DNA of 64,000 nucleotides from Corynebacterium sp. NML140438 (lineage in GTDB: Bacteria > Actinomycetota > Actinomycetes > Mycobacteriales > Mycobacteriaceae): contig NZ_MLCQ01000017.1 of assembly GCF_001875725.1 (NCBI RefSeq), positions 407,650 through 471,649 of the forward strand. Reading direction: 5' to 3'. The first letter of the stretch is position 1. Every line of letters starts with the position of its first letter. The notes under the pieces are model-generated. The model searched no databases, was not told the DNA's origin, and worked only from the letters and a program-made list of their open reading frames with translations. Shown here in pieces: positions 34,558 to 44,041 of this stretch. The position numbers were made by a program, and so were the translations under genes.

Positions 34558-37329
34558 ATGTCCCGTATGAATCCGCTCATCCATGCCGTTCGCCAAGCGC
34601 AGGACGGCAATCCGCTTGAAAACCCCGTGACGGTGTTGTGCATGCCAGGTGCACGTGATGCTGTGATGGATGCGTTGTCACAGTCCGGCGTGGCTGTGGG
34701 CGTGAAAGTCCTGTCATTGCAGATGTTTGTGGAGTCCCAATTCCCCGGATTAGTAGACGCTGCTGAGGTTGCTGTGCTGGTGGTACACGCGTTGCAGGAA
34801 CTCCCGGAGGATTCAGAGATCCGCGCGCGTGGACTTGCCGGAGAACCGGCGACACGAACGGGTGTACGAAAGGCGGTATGGCAGCTGTTGCAGTCCCCCC
34901 GAGAGCGGTGGGGGCTGACTGGTACCAGGACACTGCCGAAGGAGATCGCCTCGATCGCCGAGCGGATAGCGGACAGGTTTACGTCACCGGGTGAGGGCAA
35001 GCCGGTCAGGACCCTTCCCTATGAGGCTTGGGAGCAAGCACGTATCCCCGAGCGCACGATTGTGTGGGATGTCGTGGGGCTGACGCCTGCTGAGGATCGT
35101 CTGCTCGAGCGGCTGCCGGAGCCTTTGCGTCCGGAAGGCTCTGCCCAGGTCACCACGATGGAAGTTGCGGATGAACACGTCCAGGCTCTCGCTGTACTCA
35201 GCAAGGTCCGGGAAAGCATCGCCGAGTCGTCTGCCCCACAAGAAGAGGCGCTGGACCGCGTCGGGGTTGCGATGATGAATCAGGCGTTCTACCCGGTGTT
35301 AGTTGACGCTGCGCAGGGTCTCCCGCTGGTGGGTGGCGCAACGGAGTGTCTACTCGACGCCCCGGAGGTCGCCACGGTGGTCGGGCTTATGTCGCTCGAG
35401 GTCGACACGATGCCACGAGCGCAGCTTGCGGAGATTCTGCTGCGCGGACGGATCGGCTGGCAGGATGCGGCAGGTAAACGCCCGACAATCTTCGGGTTCG
35501 ATTCGCTCAGTCGCCACCAAAACGGCCCGCGTTCTTGGCCTCGCTGGCAAGAATTCAGCGTGGATCACGTGGTCAATGGCGAAAAGGTCCCAGCGCGGGT
35601 GGAGGCAACGTGGGTTGTGGCGCTCCACGACGACCTGGTGGCGCTTCGCGCGTCTGAATCTTGGGGCGAGTGGGCGACACAGGCGCTCCAGCTGGCCAAG
35701 AAGCATGTGCAGGGGCCTGTGCCGGAGGCTCTGTTTTCAAACTTGGCGCAGTTTGACCAGTTGGGGATCGACTTCAGCGTGCTCGCGGCACAGGAGGCGC
35801 TGTGGGAAGCTGCGGTTGCAACCCCGCTTCGTACAGATGATGCGTTTCCGGCTGGTTTGCGCATCGGTGCATTGTCCGGTCTGGTCGGTGGGGATCTGGA
35901 CGTGCTGTTGGTGTGCAACGCGTCGTCGATATTTATGCCGCACGGTGTGCCGGAGCTTGCTGGTGTGTCATTCGAGCAGCTCGGCACTAGCGTGGAGCGC
36001 GAGACCAGCCGCCAGTATGAAATCCTCGAGGCCGCTCTGCGTACGGCAAATGAGGTGCGGTTTCTCCACGCCGCACAGCTCAACGGTGGCGAGTTCGGTG
36101 GGGAGCCCAGCCAGTGGATCCCAGCGAACCACACCTCAATTGCTGGCTGCGAGGCGAATGACTTCCCTGCCGCAAGCAGGCGAACCGCCAGCTTCACCCA
36201 CGCCCTGCGCGGAGCATGGCCGGCATCCACGCAACAGACAATGACCGTGTTGCAGGCTCGCAGCGAGGGCAATCCGAGCAATGAGTTCAATGGCTTCGTT
36301 GAGGGCCTCAGCGACTGGATTGCCGACCACGAGTTCTCTGCGTCGGCGTTGAACCTGTATGTGCAGTCGCCGTACCTGTTCTTTATCCAGTACGTGGCGG
36401 GGATGCGCGAGCTTGAGGCGGATCCCGCCGAGGACCTGGATCCGCGCGATAAGGGCACGATCTTCCACTCGATCGTGGAGGAATGGACGCGCCGAGTGTG
36501 GCTCGATGCGTCGCCTCGACCTGCGAGTTATGCAGAGTTGGACTGGGATGCGGCTCGTGAGGTGCTGGATTCTATCGCCGACGCGCATCTGAGTGCACCC
36601 CTGCTCAGTGAGGTGAGCGCGCTTTCGCGGCACGCCTTCGAGCTGCACCTGACCAGGGCTCTGGCCGACTGGTTTGAGGCAGAACGCCAGCAGGCGGAGT
36701 TGGGTTGGATGCCTGTTGGTGTCGAGCTTGCATTCGGTCGGGGTTCAGACATCGAGGTATTTTTCGACACCTCCTTCGGCCAGGTATCGCTGAAGGGGTT
36801 CATCGACCGTGTCGATTTCCACCCGGAGACCAGAAGTCTGCGCGTGGTGGATTACAAGACTGGCAGGAACCGGATCGCGAAGAAGGACGTGCTCGCGTGG
36901 GATAACGTCTCATCGTTTACCGTCCAGCCGGACTTCTACGGCCTAGCCATGTGGCAAGCCATTTCCAACGGTGCGCTCGCAGCGTGGTTAGACAAGATGG
37001 GCATCGGCGAGGATGTGATCACGGTTTCTCCGAGCGTAGACGTGGACTTCCACTTCGTGTTTGCCGACAATCCCAATGAGGAGCACTACCTTGCTGTCTT
37101 TGACCAGGATCGCTACGACGATTTCGTGCACCTGTTGGGCAACACCCTGGAATTGATGGCCCAGGGAGTCTTCTTCCCCCGGCAGGTTGATACTGAACGC
37201 TTCCTCCCCACCCCGATCCTGCGCTTGGGTGCGAACAATTACGCCCGCCAGGCCGACACAATCAGCGATTATCTCTTTGAGCTCTACCAAAGCCTGACAC
37301 CTGCGGGCGACAACGAAGGTGAGAACTAA
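34558..37329 (+). CDS. AddB-like PD-(D/E)XK nuclease subunit
   Basis: 923-aa protein resembling AddB: an inactivated helicase body (DVVGLTPAEDRLLERL near 180, the LLVCNASSIFMPHGVPEL segment near 455) and a C-terminal PD-(D/E)XK nuclease with GFIDRVDF and VVDYKTG near 750-765. The N-terminal Walker A of AddB is replaced by CMPGARDAV. The four cysteines are scattered; none frame the nuclease, so the 4Fe-4S staple of AddB, AdnB and Cas4 is absent. The stop overlaps the RBS region of the helicase partner. Expected role: end resection or DNA degradation. Confidence 0.75.
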   Translation: MSRMNPLIHAVRQAQDGNPLENPVTVLCMPGARDAVMDALSQSGVAVGVKVLSLQMFVESQFPGLVDAAEVAVLVVHALQELPEDSEIRARGLAGEPATRTGVRKAVWQLLQSPRERWGLTGTRTLPKEIASIAERIADRFTSPGEGKPVRTLPYEAWEQARIPERTIVWDVVGLTPAEDRLLERLPEPLRPEGSAQVTTMEVADEHVQALAVLSKVRESIAESSAPQEEALDRVGVAMMNQAFYPVLVDAAQGLPLVGGATECLLDAPEVATVVGLMSLEVDTMPRAQLAEILLRGRIGWQDAAGKRPTIFGFDSLSRHQNGPRSWPRWQEFSVDHVVNGEKVPARVEATWVVALHDDLVALRASESWGEWATQALQLAKKHVQGPVPEALFSNLAQFDQLGIDFSVLAAQEALWEAAVATPLRTDDAFPAGLRIGALSGLVGGDLDVLLVCNASSIFMPHGVPELAGVSFEQLGTSVERETSRQYEILEAALRTANEVRFLHAAQLNGGEFGGEPSQWIPANHTSIAGCEANDFPAASRRTASFTHALRGAWPASTQQTMTVLQARSEGNPSNEFNGFVEGLSDWIADHEFSASALNLYVQSPYLFFIQYVAGMRELEADPAEDLDPRDKGTIFHSIVEEWTRRVWLDASPRPASYAELDWDAAREVLDSIADAHLSAPLLSEVSALSRHAFELHLTRALADWFEAERQQAELGWMPVGVELAFGRGSDIEVFFDTSFGQVSLKGFIDRVDFHPETRSLRVVDYKTGRNRIAKKDVLAWDNVSSFTVQPDFYGLAMWQAISNGALAAWLDKMGIGEDVITVSPSVDVDFHFVFADNPNEEHYLAVFDQDRYDDFVHLLGNTLELMAQGVFFPRQVDTERFLPTPILRLGANNYARQADTISDYLFELYQSLTPAGDNEGEN

Positions 37330-37330
37330 C

Positions 37331-40300
37331 ATGACTCTGTTGCCAGATTTTGAAAACCGTGAGCGGATTCGCACGGATGTCGACGCTACCTTGTTCGTGG
37401 AGGCCGGCGCCGGGGCTGGTAAAACGTACTCACTCGTCCAGCGCCTGCTCACGCTCATCCTGGAACGCGAGGTCCCGGTCACGCAGATCGCAGCGATCAC
37501 GTTTACGAAGAAGGCTGCGGCGGAGCTTTCGGAGCGCCTCGCTCGCGAGCTGGCAAAGCACGCGGGCAACCCCGTGGCGGATCGTGCACTGTTGGAGTTG
37601 CCCAGCGCAGCCATCGAAACACTGCACAGCTTCTGTCAGCGCCTGCTGTGTCTCTACCCGCTCGAGGCCGGCATCCCTCCAGAGATCACGGTGCAGGATA
37701 ACTTCGCCGCCGAGCGTCAATCCGACATGCTTCGGCGTCGAGTAAGCGAAGCGTTTTCGAGTGCGCTCGAAGGGGTCTTCCCGATCGCTGAGCTGAGCGG
37801 CGGCAAGATTCTCGACGCCGACTTCCGCGAAGCCCTGGAGCATTTCGCTGGCGAGAACGGTTCGATGTCTTCGCTGCTGCAGCTTGCCCAATACATGGAC
37901 GACAACTGGGGTGAGTTGGAGCCGACGATCGCAGCTACCCTGCCGGAGGCGTTCGTGTTCGATGAGGACGCAGCCATGCGAATCGTGGGTGAGCTCAAGC
38001 GCACCCTCGATGAGTGCTCAGACCCTGAAGATGCGTTTGCGTTGACCTTGGGAGAGCAAGTTACGGAACTTCAGCTGCGGATCGCCGCGGGTGATTTCAC
38101 GAAGGTGGGAAAGTTCCGCAAGGGCAACGGTGGCCGAAAGGCGAACTGGGGCGGAACGGTTGTGAAGGAGATCAAGTCGGCGTGTGAGCGTGTCTGGGAC
38201 TCCTGGAACGAGAACGTGGAAAGGCAAGCGGCGCGTCCCAAAGCGGTGCTTCGCGCGTCGTTGGCGTTGATTGTGTTGGATAACACACGTCGACGCCACC
38301 GCACTGGTGAGCTCCAGTTCGGTGACCTGGTGTACCTGGCGGACCAGCTGTTGAAGCACCACCCGCATGTCCGGGAGGACGTGCACACGCGGTTTACGCA
38401 CCTGCTTGTGGACGAGTTCCAGGACACCGACCCTGCTCAGTTACGCATTGTGCGCGCGATTGCCACTGACCCTGCTACCGGGAAGCTCACTCCCGGGGCC
38501 TTGTTCACGGTGGGTGACCCGAAGCAGTCGATCTACAGGTTCCGCCATGCGGACCTGGACACGTACCTTGCTGCCCGTGACGCGCAGGACTGCGAGGTCG
38601 TCGAGCTGACTACGAACTTCCGCTCCACCTCGAAGGTGTTGGACTGGTCCAACCAGGTCTTCTCGCGCTATTTCCCGAACGCCATGGCTACAAGCAAGGA
38701 ACCTGACCCGAACCTTGTGCCTCGGGAAGTTGCCTTTACCGCACTGGACGCGCGGCCTGGGCTTGATAATGCCCCAGAGCTGGCAGGCTTCAACAGCCGT
38801 ACGAGCGTCGCACATTACGAAGCCATCAAGGAGGACAATCTGTCCAAGGAGGAGGCTGAGTGCCGCCTCATCCTGAGCATTATCAAGCAGGCACTCGCTG
38901 AAGACTGGCAGCGCCGCAAAAAGGTTGTACGTGACGACGGCACTTCGTATGAGACCCTGGTCGGGTTGGAGCCGCACGACATTGCGATTCTGGTGCGCAC
39001 GCACCGTCAGGCGGCGTCGTTAATGGCGTTTCTTGATGCGCATGACGTGCCCTACGTCCCGGAGGGCGCTGCGCTGACGTATCTGGCCCCTGAGATCGAG
39101 GAGCTCCACGTCGTGCTGCACGCGGCGGCTGATCCGGCGGAATCGCTGTCGGTGGGTGCTGCGCTGCGCACGAGCTTGCTGGGCATTTCTGACCTTGAGC
39201 TGGCGCAATGGGCCGCTGCGGGCAACAGTTTGAACATTTACGGGCCGCGATTGCACGACCTGACTGGGCGCATTCCGGATGCTCTCAACCTCATCTTGAA
39301 GCTGCATGATGCTTCCCGCGAAATGTCCGTCGGTGCGCTGGTGTCCTGGGCGTGCGACCAACTGAACATGGTGGAGCTGGCCGCTGCGCGAAGCGCGTTC
39401 CCCTTGGAGGCGCTGCGCCGTCTCGAGTTCGTGAAGCACAATGCGCGCGCGTTTACCGAGGCGACTCACGGCACCCTGCGCGAATACACCGCGTGGACTG
39501 ATTCGTTGGCCAACGAGCGTCATCAGATCACCGACCCGGAGAGCACGACTGCGGGCGGGGTGCGCATTCTGACGCTGCACGCGTCCAAGGGGCGGGAGTT
39601 CCCGATGGTCATTTTGGCTGGGATGTATGGCGGCCGGAACAACAACCCTCAGGTCAGCCGCCCGCACCCTGCGGACCATGTGTTGGAGTACAGCGAGTTC
39701 CGGCTCGCCTCCCCGCGTTCGCGGGAGATCCTCGAGCACGAAAAGCTTGCCGACGCCGCCGAGCGCGCCCGCCTCTTCTACGTCGCCGCGACGCGGACGC
39801 GTGACCACCTAGTGGTGTGTAAGCGAACTGATAACCCAAACAGCGTGGCATCGAGGGCGTTCAATACGGCCATCGAGAACACGATCGCCGAGGGCGCAAT
39901 CCCGGAAGCGATTGCTGCGGAGGACATCCCGGTATACGACTACGACTTCAAAACTTCCGCCACCCCGCTCACAGAGCCGAACGCCGAGGGACTGCCGCAT
40001 CTTCACGCATCCGAGATCGCGTGGCAGTCGGCTCGTCCACGCCGTGTCGCCAGCACGGCGGTGGCTCATGCTCGAGACGCTGACGTCGCAAGGCTTGGCC
40101 TCACGCGGGAGACGGCCTCACTCGACCCGGCGTTAGTGGTTGCTGGGGAGGCTCGCGCTGAGCACGGCGCGGCAGTGGGCACCGCGCTGCACGCAATGAT
40201 GGAGCGCGCGACGCTCGATGGCCTCACAACTGCCGGTGGCGCAGCCGATTATGCGGCCGCGCTTAGCCGGGATTGTTGTGCGCCCGCGCAGTTCCGGGAA

Positions 40301-40642
40301 ACGCTCGCGTCAATGGCGGAGCAGCTGCTGGAGTGCGAAACCGTCACGCACGCCTTTTCTTCGCAGCATTACAGGGAGCTGCCGGTATTCGGCCGACTCA
40401 GTAGTGGCGGCCCAATTATCGACGGCGTCGTTGACCTGCTCTACCGCGACGGGGATAACTGGGTGATCGCCGACTACAAAACGGATGTCAGCGCCGATAC
40501 CCAAACCGTGTCCGAGTATTTCGACCAGCTCCAGCTGTACGCCGAGCTCTTGGACGGGGAGCTCGACGCCCCGATTACGCGCTTAGAGCTGCTCTTCCCC
40601 CGCAAGCAAGGAGTGCTGATGCGCACGCGCACAATGGAGTAG
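37331..40642 (+). CDS. AddA-like UvrD/Rep-family helicase-nuclease
   Basis: 1,103-aa superfamily 1A helicase with C-terminal nuclease. Walker A EAGAGAGKT at about 24-32, motif Ia AAITFTKKAAAEL near 55, motif II LLVDEFQDTDP near 358-368, motif III GDPKQSIYRFRHAD near 395, motif V ILTLHASKGREFP near 745, motif VI YVAATRTRDHLVV near 817. The nuclease core is DGVVDLLYRDGDNWVIADYKTD (read from about 1031). Start ATG 37331 is 1 bp after the AddB-like stop with GAAGG upstream. The pair would form a two-nuclease AddAB-type machine; a classical AdnAB probably exists elsewhere in the genome (inference). Confidence 0.85.
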   Translation: MTLLPDFENRERIRTDVDATLFVEAGAGAGKTYSLVQRLLTLILEREVPVTQIAAITFTKKAAAELSERLARELAKHAGNPVADRALLELPSAAIETLHSFCQRLLCLYPLEAGIPPEITVQDNFAAERQSDMLRRRVSEAFSSALEGVFPIAELSGGKILDADFREALEHFAGENGSMSSLLQLAQYMDDNWGELEPTIAATLPEAFVFDEDAAMRIVGELKRTLDECSDPEDAFALTLGEQVTELQLRIAAGDFTKVGKFRKGNGGRKANWGGTVVKEIKSACERVWDSWNENVERQAARPKAVLRASLALIVLDNTRRRHRTGELQFGDLVYLADQLLKHHPHVREDVHTRFTHLLVDEFQDTDPAQLRIVRAIATDPATGKLTPGALFTVGDPKQSIYRFRHADLDTYLAARDAQDCEVVELTTNFRSTSKVLDWSNQVFSRYFPNAMATSKEPDPNLVPREVAFTALDARPGLDNAPELAGFNSRTSVAHYEAIKEDNLSKEEAECRLILSIIKQALAEDWQRRKKVVRDDGTSYETLVGLEPHDIAILVRTHRQAASLMAFLDAHDVPYVPEGAALTYLAPEIEELHVVLHAAADPAESLSVGAALRTSLLGISDLELAQWAAAGNSLNIYGPRLHDLTGRIPDALNLILKLHDASREMSVGALVSWACDQLNMVELAAARSAFPLEALRRLEFVKHNARAFTEATHGTLREYTAWTDSLANERHQITDPESTTAGGVRILTLHASKGREFPMVILAGMYGGRNNNPQVSRPHPADHVLEYSEFRLASPRSREILEHEKLADAAERARLFYVAATRTRDHLVVCKRTDNPNSVASRAFNTAIENTIAEGAIPEAIAAEDIPVYDYDFKTSATPLTEPNAEGLPHLHASEIAWQSARPRRVASTAVAHARDADVARLGLTRETASLDPALVVAGEARAEHGAAVGTALHAMMERATLDGLTTAGGAADYAAALSRDCCAPAQFRETLASMAEQLLECETVTHAFSSQHYRELPVFGRLSSGGPIIDGVVDLLYRDGDNWVIADYKTDVSADTQTVSEYFDQLQLYAELLDGELDAPITRLELLFPRKQGVLMRTRTME

Positions 40643-40687
40643 GCCGGCCACAACAATATCGATATGGCCTGCATCAATACACACCAC

Positions 40688-40779
40688 GTTAGGGATTTGG
40701 CAAGTCGCACTTTAGGGATTTGGTAAATTGCACTTTAGGGATTTGGTAAGTCGTACTTTAGGGATTTGGTGAAATAGTG
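40688..40779 (+). repeat. Four tandem 23-nt repeats ending in the AAA ATPase start codon
   Basis: Units at 40688-40710, 40711-40733, 40734-40756 and 40757-40779 share the core TTTAGGGATTTGGTAA; unit tails (GTCGCAC, ATTGCAC, GTCGTAC, AATAGTG) diverge. No spacers, so not CRISPR. The last three bases of unit 4 are the GTG start of the next gene, and its AGGGA can serve as the ribosome-binding site. Confidence 0.95.
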
Positions 40780-41961
40780 TTCATTCCGAGGGAGTTGGGT
40801 ACACATCTTGGGCAGCTGGCATCGTGGTTTCCGATCGTGAGCGTGACCGGCCCACGACAAAGCGGAAAATCAACGTTGGTTCGCGAACAGTTTCCGGGAT
40901 TTACATACCTCAATCTCGAAGACCCAACGCTACGCGCGTTAGCCACCGAGGACCCCACGGGTTTTATCCGTGATCGTGGCTCTGCCCTCATCATCGACGA
41001 GGCTCAATATGCGCCCGAGCTATTCTCGTCCCTGCAGGTCTTGTCGGACGAACGAGGCACACCTGGACAATACGTGCTCTCCGGTTCGCAGAACTTCCTT
41101 TTAATGGAGAAGATCTCGCAAAGCCTGGCTGGAAGAGTAGGTATCACTCACCTGCTTCCACTTTCTTTCCGGGAAGCACTCACCGCACGACCAGACATGA
41201 GCATTGAAGAATTCATGGTTCGTGGTGGCTACCCACGCCTGTATCAAGTAGATATGCCACCAGAGATCTACTACCAGAACTATCTCCGCACATACGTCGA
41301 ACGGGACGTCACGCAGCTACTGAACGTCCAGAACGCGGAGGCCTTCCAAAAGATGATGAAGCTGTTAGCGCTGAACGCAGGAAGCCTCATCAATTACACC
41401 GGCTTGGCTCGCGAGCTCGGTGTCTCGTTTGCAACCGTGAAGAACTGGGTAAGCATCCTGGAATCCAGCTTCATCGTGTTCGCGCTGCGCCCTTTTCACA
41501 CTAATTCCCGGAAAACGCTCACGAAAACCCCTAAGTTGTACTTCTACGACACCGGCTTGCTTTGCCACCTCCTGGGTCTTCACACAAAAGCAGACCTCGT
41601 GAGGTCTCCAGCTTTGGGTGCTGTAATGGAGAACCTTATCGTGGCGGAAACCGCCAAGTGCTACCACCACCAAGGGGTAGCTCCCGAGCTGTATTTCTAT
41701 CGTGATGACAGCAAGATTGAGGTAGATCTCCTCGATATGACGCACGAGCCGCGCGCTGTGGAAATAAAGTCCTCCGTGACGTTCCGCTCACGCCATGGTA
41801 AAAACCTCGCCACGGTGGGGAGCCAGTTGGACATTGATCCGGCGCAGCGCTGGGTGGTCTACCGTGGCGAACATAGCCAACAGTTGGAAGAGTTCAAGGC
41901 GATGCCTGCAGCCGAGTACCTGCGGCTCAATTTCACCCAACCGGAAAACCCGGTACGCTGA
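40777..41961 (+). CDS. AAA ATPase with DUF4143
   Basis: 394-aa P-loop ATPase. Walker A GPRQSGKST at 25-33, Walker B ALIIDEAQ at about 69-76, sensor-like LSGSQNFLLM near 105, and the DUF4143 C-terminal domain that includes a winged-helix-like stretch (SLINYTGLARELGVSFATVKNWV) and a nuclease-like YFYRDDSKIEVDLLD near 305. The protein begins MFIPREL, as family members do, supporting the GTG inside the fourth repeat. Biological role of the family is unsettled; mobile-island and toxin-antitoxin-like associations have been suggested. It stands alone here, after the AddAB-like pair. Confidence 0.88.
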   Translation: MFIPRELGTHLGQLASWFPIVSVTGPRQSGKSTLVREQFPGFTYLNLEDPTLRALATEDPTGFIRDRGSALIIDEAQYAPELFSSLQVLSDERGTPGQYVLSGSQNFLLMEKISQSLAGRVGITHLLPLSFREALTARPDMSIEEFMVRGGYPRLYQVDMPPEIYYQNYLRTYVERDVTQLLNVQNAEAFQKMMKLLALNAGSLINYTGLARELGVSFATVKNWVSILESSFIVFALRPFHTNSRKTLTKTPKLYFYDTGLLCHLLGLHTKADLVRSPALGAVMENLIVAETAKCYHHQGVAPELYFYRDDSKIEVDLLDMTHEPRAVEIKSSVTFRSRHGKNLATVGSQLDIDPAQRWVVYRGEHSQQLEEFKAMPAAEYLRLNFTQPENPVR

Positions 41962-41993
41962 CACCCGTACAGACTCTGGATGGTGGTGTAGCA

Positions 41994-42839
41994 ATGCGTA
42001 ATATCGTGTCCACACTCGTTGCTGCGGCGATGCTGTGTACTGCACCGCACGCGGTCGCGAACACGCTCGCGGGCAGCTCGCAGGCGTTTTCCCAGTCCAG
42101 CTCCCAGGCTGGTGAGGAAGTCCGCACAGCAATCTACCGGGCGCTGCCTCCGCAGGCGCGCAACCATCCGTTGGCGCAGCAGCTCGCTCCGGCCCCTGCG
42201 CCCAGCGCACCGGCGCCTTCCCAGGATCAACCTGCGGACTGTTCCAACTGTGTAGCCGTCACGTTCGATGATGGCCCGGCGACCTCCACGAATGAGGTGC
42301 TGGATATCCTCGCTCGCAAGCACGCCACGGCGTCGTTTTTCGTGTTGGCACCGAAGGTGCGCGCGAACCCAGGCGTTGTGCAGCGGATGCGGGCAGCGGG
42401 CCACACGGTGGGCAGCCATACCGCCACGCACCGCGACTTGACGAGGCTTTCGCAGCCGGAGGTGCGTCGTGAAGTGGAGGAAGGCTCCCGCGCGATTGCG
42501 GAAGCCACTGGTGCTTCCCCGCGGTTTGTCCGCCCGCCGTATGGGGCGCTCAACGCGACCGTGTCCGACGCGGCGCGGGTGCAGGGACAAGCGGTGGTCT
42601 TGTGGGACGTCGATACGCTGGATTGGAAGCACCGCGACCCGGCGCGGACATGCAAGACTGCAGTTGACCAAGCGCGGGCAGGGTCGATCGTGTTGATGCA
42701 CGACATCCACCCGACGACGACCCAAGCCGTGGAGTGCGTGATCGACGGCCTGCGCGCGAAGGGGCTGCGGCCGGCGAGCTTGGATCAGATGGTGCCGCAG
42801 CCGGTGCCCGGCAAGACGTACACCACAAGGAACAGTTAG
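41994..42839 (+). CDS. Secreted polysaccharide deacetylase (NodB/PdaA type)
   Basis: 281-aa protein with signal peptide cleaved near AVA-NT, a Ser/Gln/Pro-rich spacer, then a CE4 NodB domain. The five motifs are visible: TFDDGP near 90 (catalytic Asp pair), SHTATH near 141 (metal His), RPPYG near 180, DTLDW near 204 and MHDIH near 231. A deacetylase for peptidoglycan or another N-acetylated wall sugar is expected. The stop codon overlaps that of the convergent cutinase-like gene. Confidence 0.9.
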   Translation: MRNIVSTLVAAAMLCTAPHAVANTLAGSSQAFSQSSSQAGEEVRTAIYRALPPQARNHPLAQQLAPAPAPSAPAPSQDQPADCSNCVAVTFDDGPATSTNEVLDILARKHATASFFVLAPKVRANPGVVQRMRAAGHTVGSHTATHRDLTRLSQPEVRREVEEGSRAIAEATGASPRFVRPPYGALNATVSDAARVQGQAVVLWDVDTLDWKHRDPARTCKTAVDQARAGSIVLMHDIHPTTTQAVECVIDGLRAKGLRPASLDQMVPQPVPGKTYTTRNS

Positions 42840-44041
42840 CTCGCCCGCATCCGGGTGACCATGTCGCGGGTGATCCACGCCTCCACGGGCTCGCCGTCGA
42901 TGGTCCACGCGGGGTGGTCGCCGCCCTCGAAGTAGGACAGGTGGTGGGGCATCATGTTCATCACGTGCGGGATGAGGTCGATCAGTGACATCGGGAGCTG
43001 AGGAACGCCTATCCCGGCGGCCATCGGCAGCAGTTCCTGCGCGGCCACGTGGAGCAGCACGCCCAACCCGGTGATGTCTTCTCCCGAAAACGGCGGTGTC
43101 TCCCCCTGGTAATCCCGCACCACGTTCGACACGGCAGCAAGTTCCCACGCCAATGCAAGCAACGTAGCGATGGGGTTGTGCCCGAAATCCTTGAAGCCCC
43201 GCCCGGCCAGCTTGTGCAGCGGGGCCGCGGCGGGCTGGGCGAGGCGCACGCCGACGCGCTGCGCCAACCCGTCGTGCTGCGTGGCGCAGGCGAGGTCGTT
43301 GCTGTGGCAAAACGTGAGAACCTCAGCGTCGTGGAATGCGGCACGGCGTGGGCCTGTGAGGCCGGAGACGTCACTGGCGAGCTGTACGCCGTCGAGCGGG
43401 ATGAGGATCTCCCCGTTTTCGCCACGGACGCCACGCGCGCCGGTCGCGGTTTCCGCGGGTCGGTAGGTGGTGCGGCTGCGCCCGGGATCGGCGATCAAGT
43501 AGGCGGCGACGAGGCGCGGGTCAGGAGTCTCAGCCACGAGGTCCCCGAGCAGGCCCGCACCTTGCGAAAACCCGAGGAACAGCACCTTCGCGTCCGGGCA
43601 GGCGCTGTGGAGCGTGGCGAGGTGCGTGCGCACCGCGCGCTTGCCCGTATCCAGCGACGCCCCGTACGGCAGCGCCATGTTCGTCCTGGTCTCGCCCAGC
43701 GTACCAAGCACGCCAACCGACGCCGTGTACGGCACCTGCCAGGCAGACACGCTTCCGCCAGCTGCGTCGACGTCGGCGAGCAGGGTCGAGCCAGGTCGCA
43801 GTCCGCGCACGTGCAGCGGGTCGTCGCCCTGGTTGGAGTCGCCGGTGCCGGCGGCAATCACAATCTCGAAATCGGTGCAGCGCTGCGGTGGGGCCGCGAT
43901 GTTGCGCTCGTACGACTCGAGCGGGGCCGCGGGCAAGGGATCGCTATCGCCTTTCCCCAACAGCTGCGCGTTGGCGGGTGGTGTCATAACGCATCCGACG
44001 CACACCACGACTGCCAACACGGCGCGCACACCCTTCATCAT
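42836..44041 (-). CDS. Secreted cutinase-like serine esterase
   Basis: 401-aa precursor with signal peptide cut near ANA-QL. The cutinase-fold serine nucleophile is in FLGFSQGAGLLGDL near 185; AGTGDSNQG near 60 is the oxyanion-side turn. Long C-terminal extension (about 250-400), hydrophobic in part, as in mycolate-containing relatives. I chose the second of overlapping ATGs (44041), because GGAGG is 6 nt upstream; the longer frame to 44365 overlaps the GH25 gene. Likely lipid or polyester esterase at the cell surface. Its start overlaps the GH25 stop. Confidence 0.82.
   Translation of the reverse strand: MMKGVRAVLAVVVCVGCVMTPPANAQLLGKGDSDPLPAAPLESYERNIAAPPQRCTDFEIVIAAGTGDSNQGDDPLHVRGLRPGSTLLADVDAAGGSVSAWQVPYTASVGVLGTLGETRTNMALPYGASLDTGKRAVRTHLATLHSACPDAKVLFLGFSQGAGLLGDLVAETPDPRLVAAYLIADPGRSRTTYRPAETATGARGVRGENGEILIPLDGVQLASDVSGLTGPRRAAFHDAEVLTFCHSNDLACATQHDGLAQRVGVRLAQPAAAPLHKLAGRGFKDFGHNPIATLLALAWELAAVSNVVRDYQGETPPFSGEDITGLGVLLHVAAQELLPMAAGIGVPQLPMSLIDLIPHVMNMMPHHLSYFEGGDHPAWTIDGEPVEAWITRDMVTRMRAS

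Noticed and set aside
40688..40779. CRISPR array
   Set aside because: Repeats are contiguous with no spacers and there are no cas genes.
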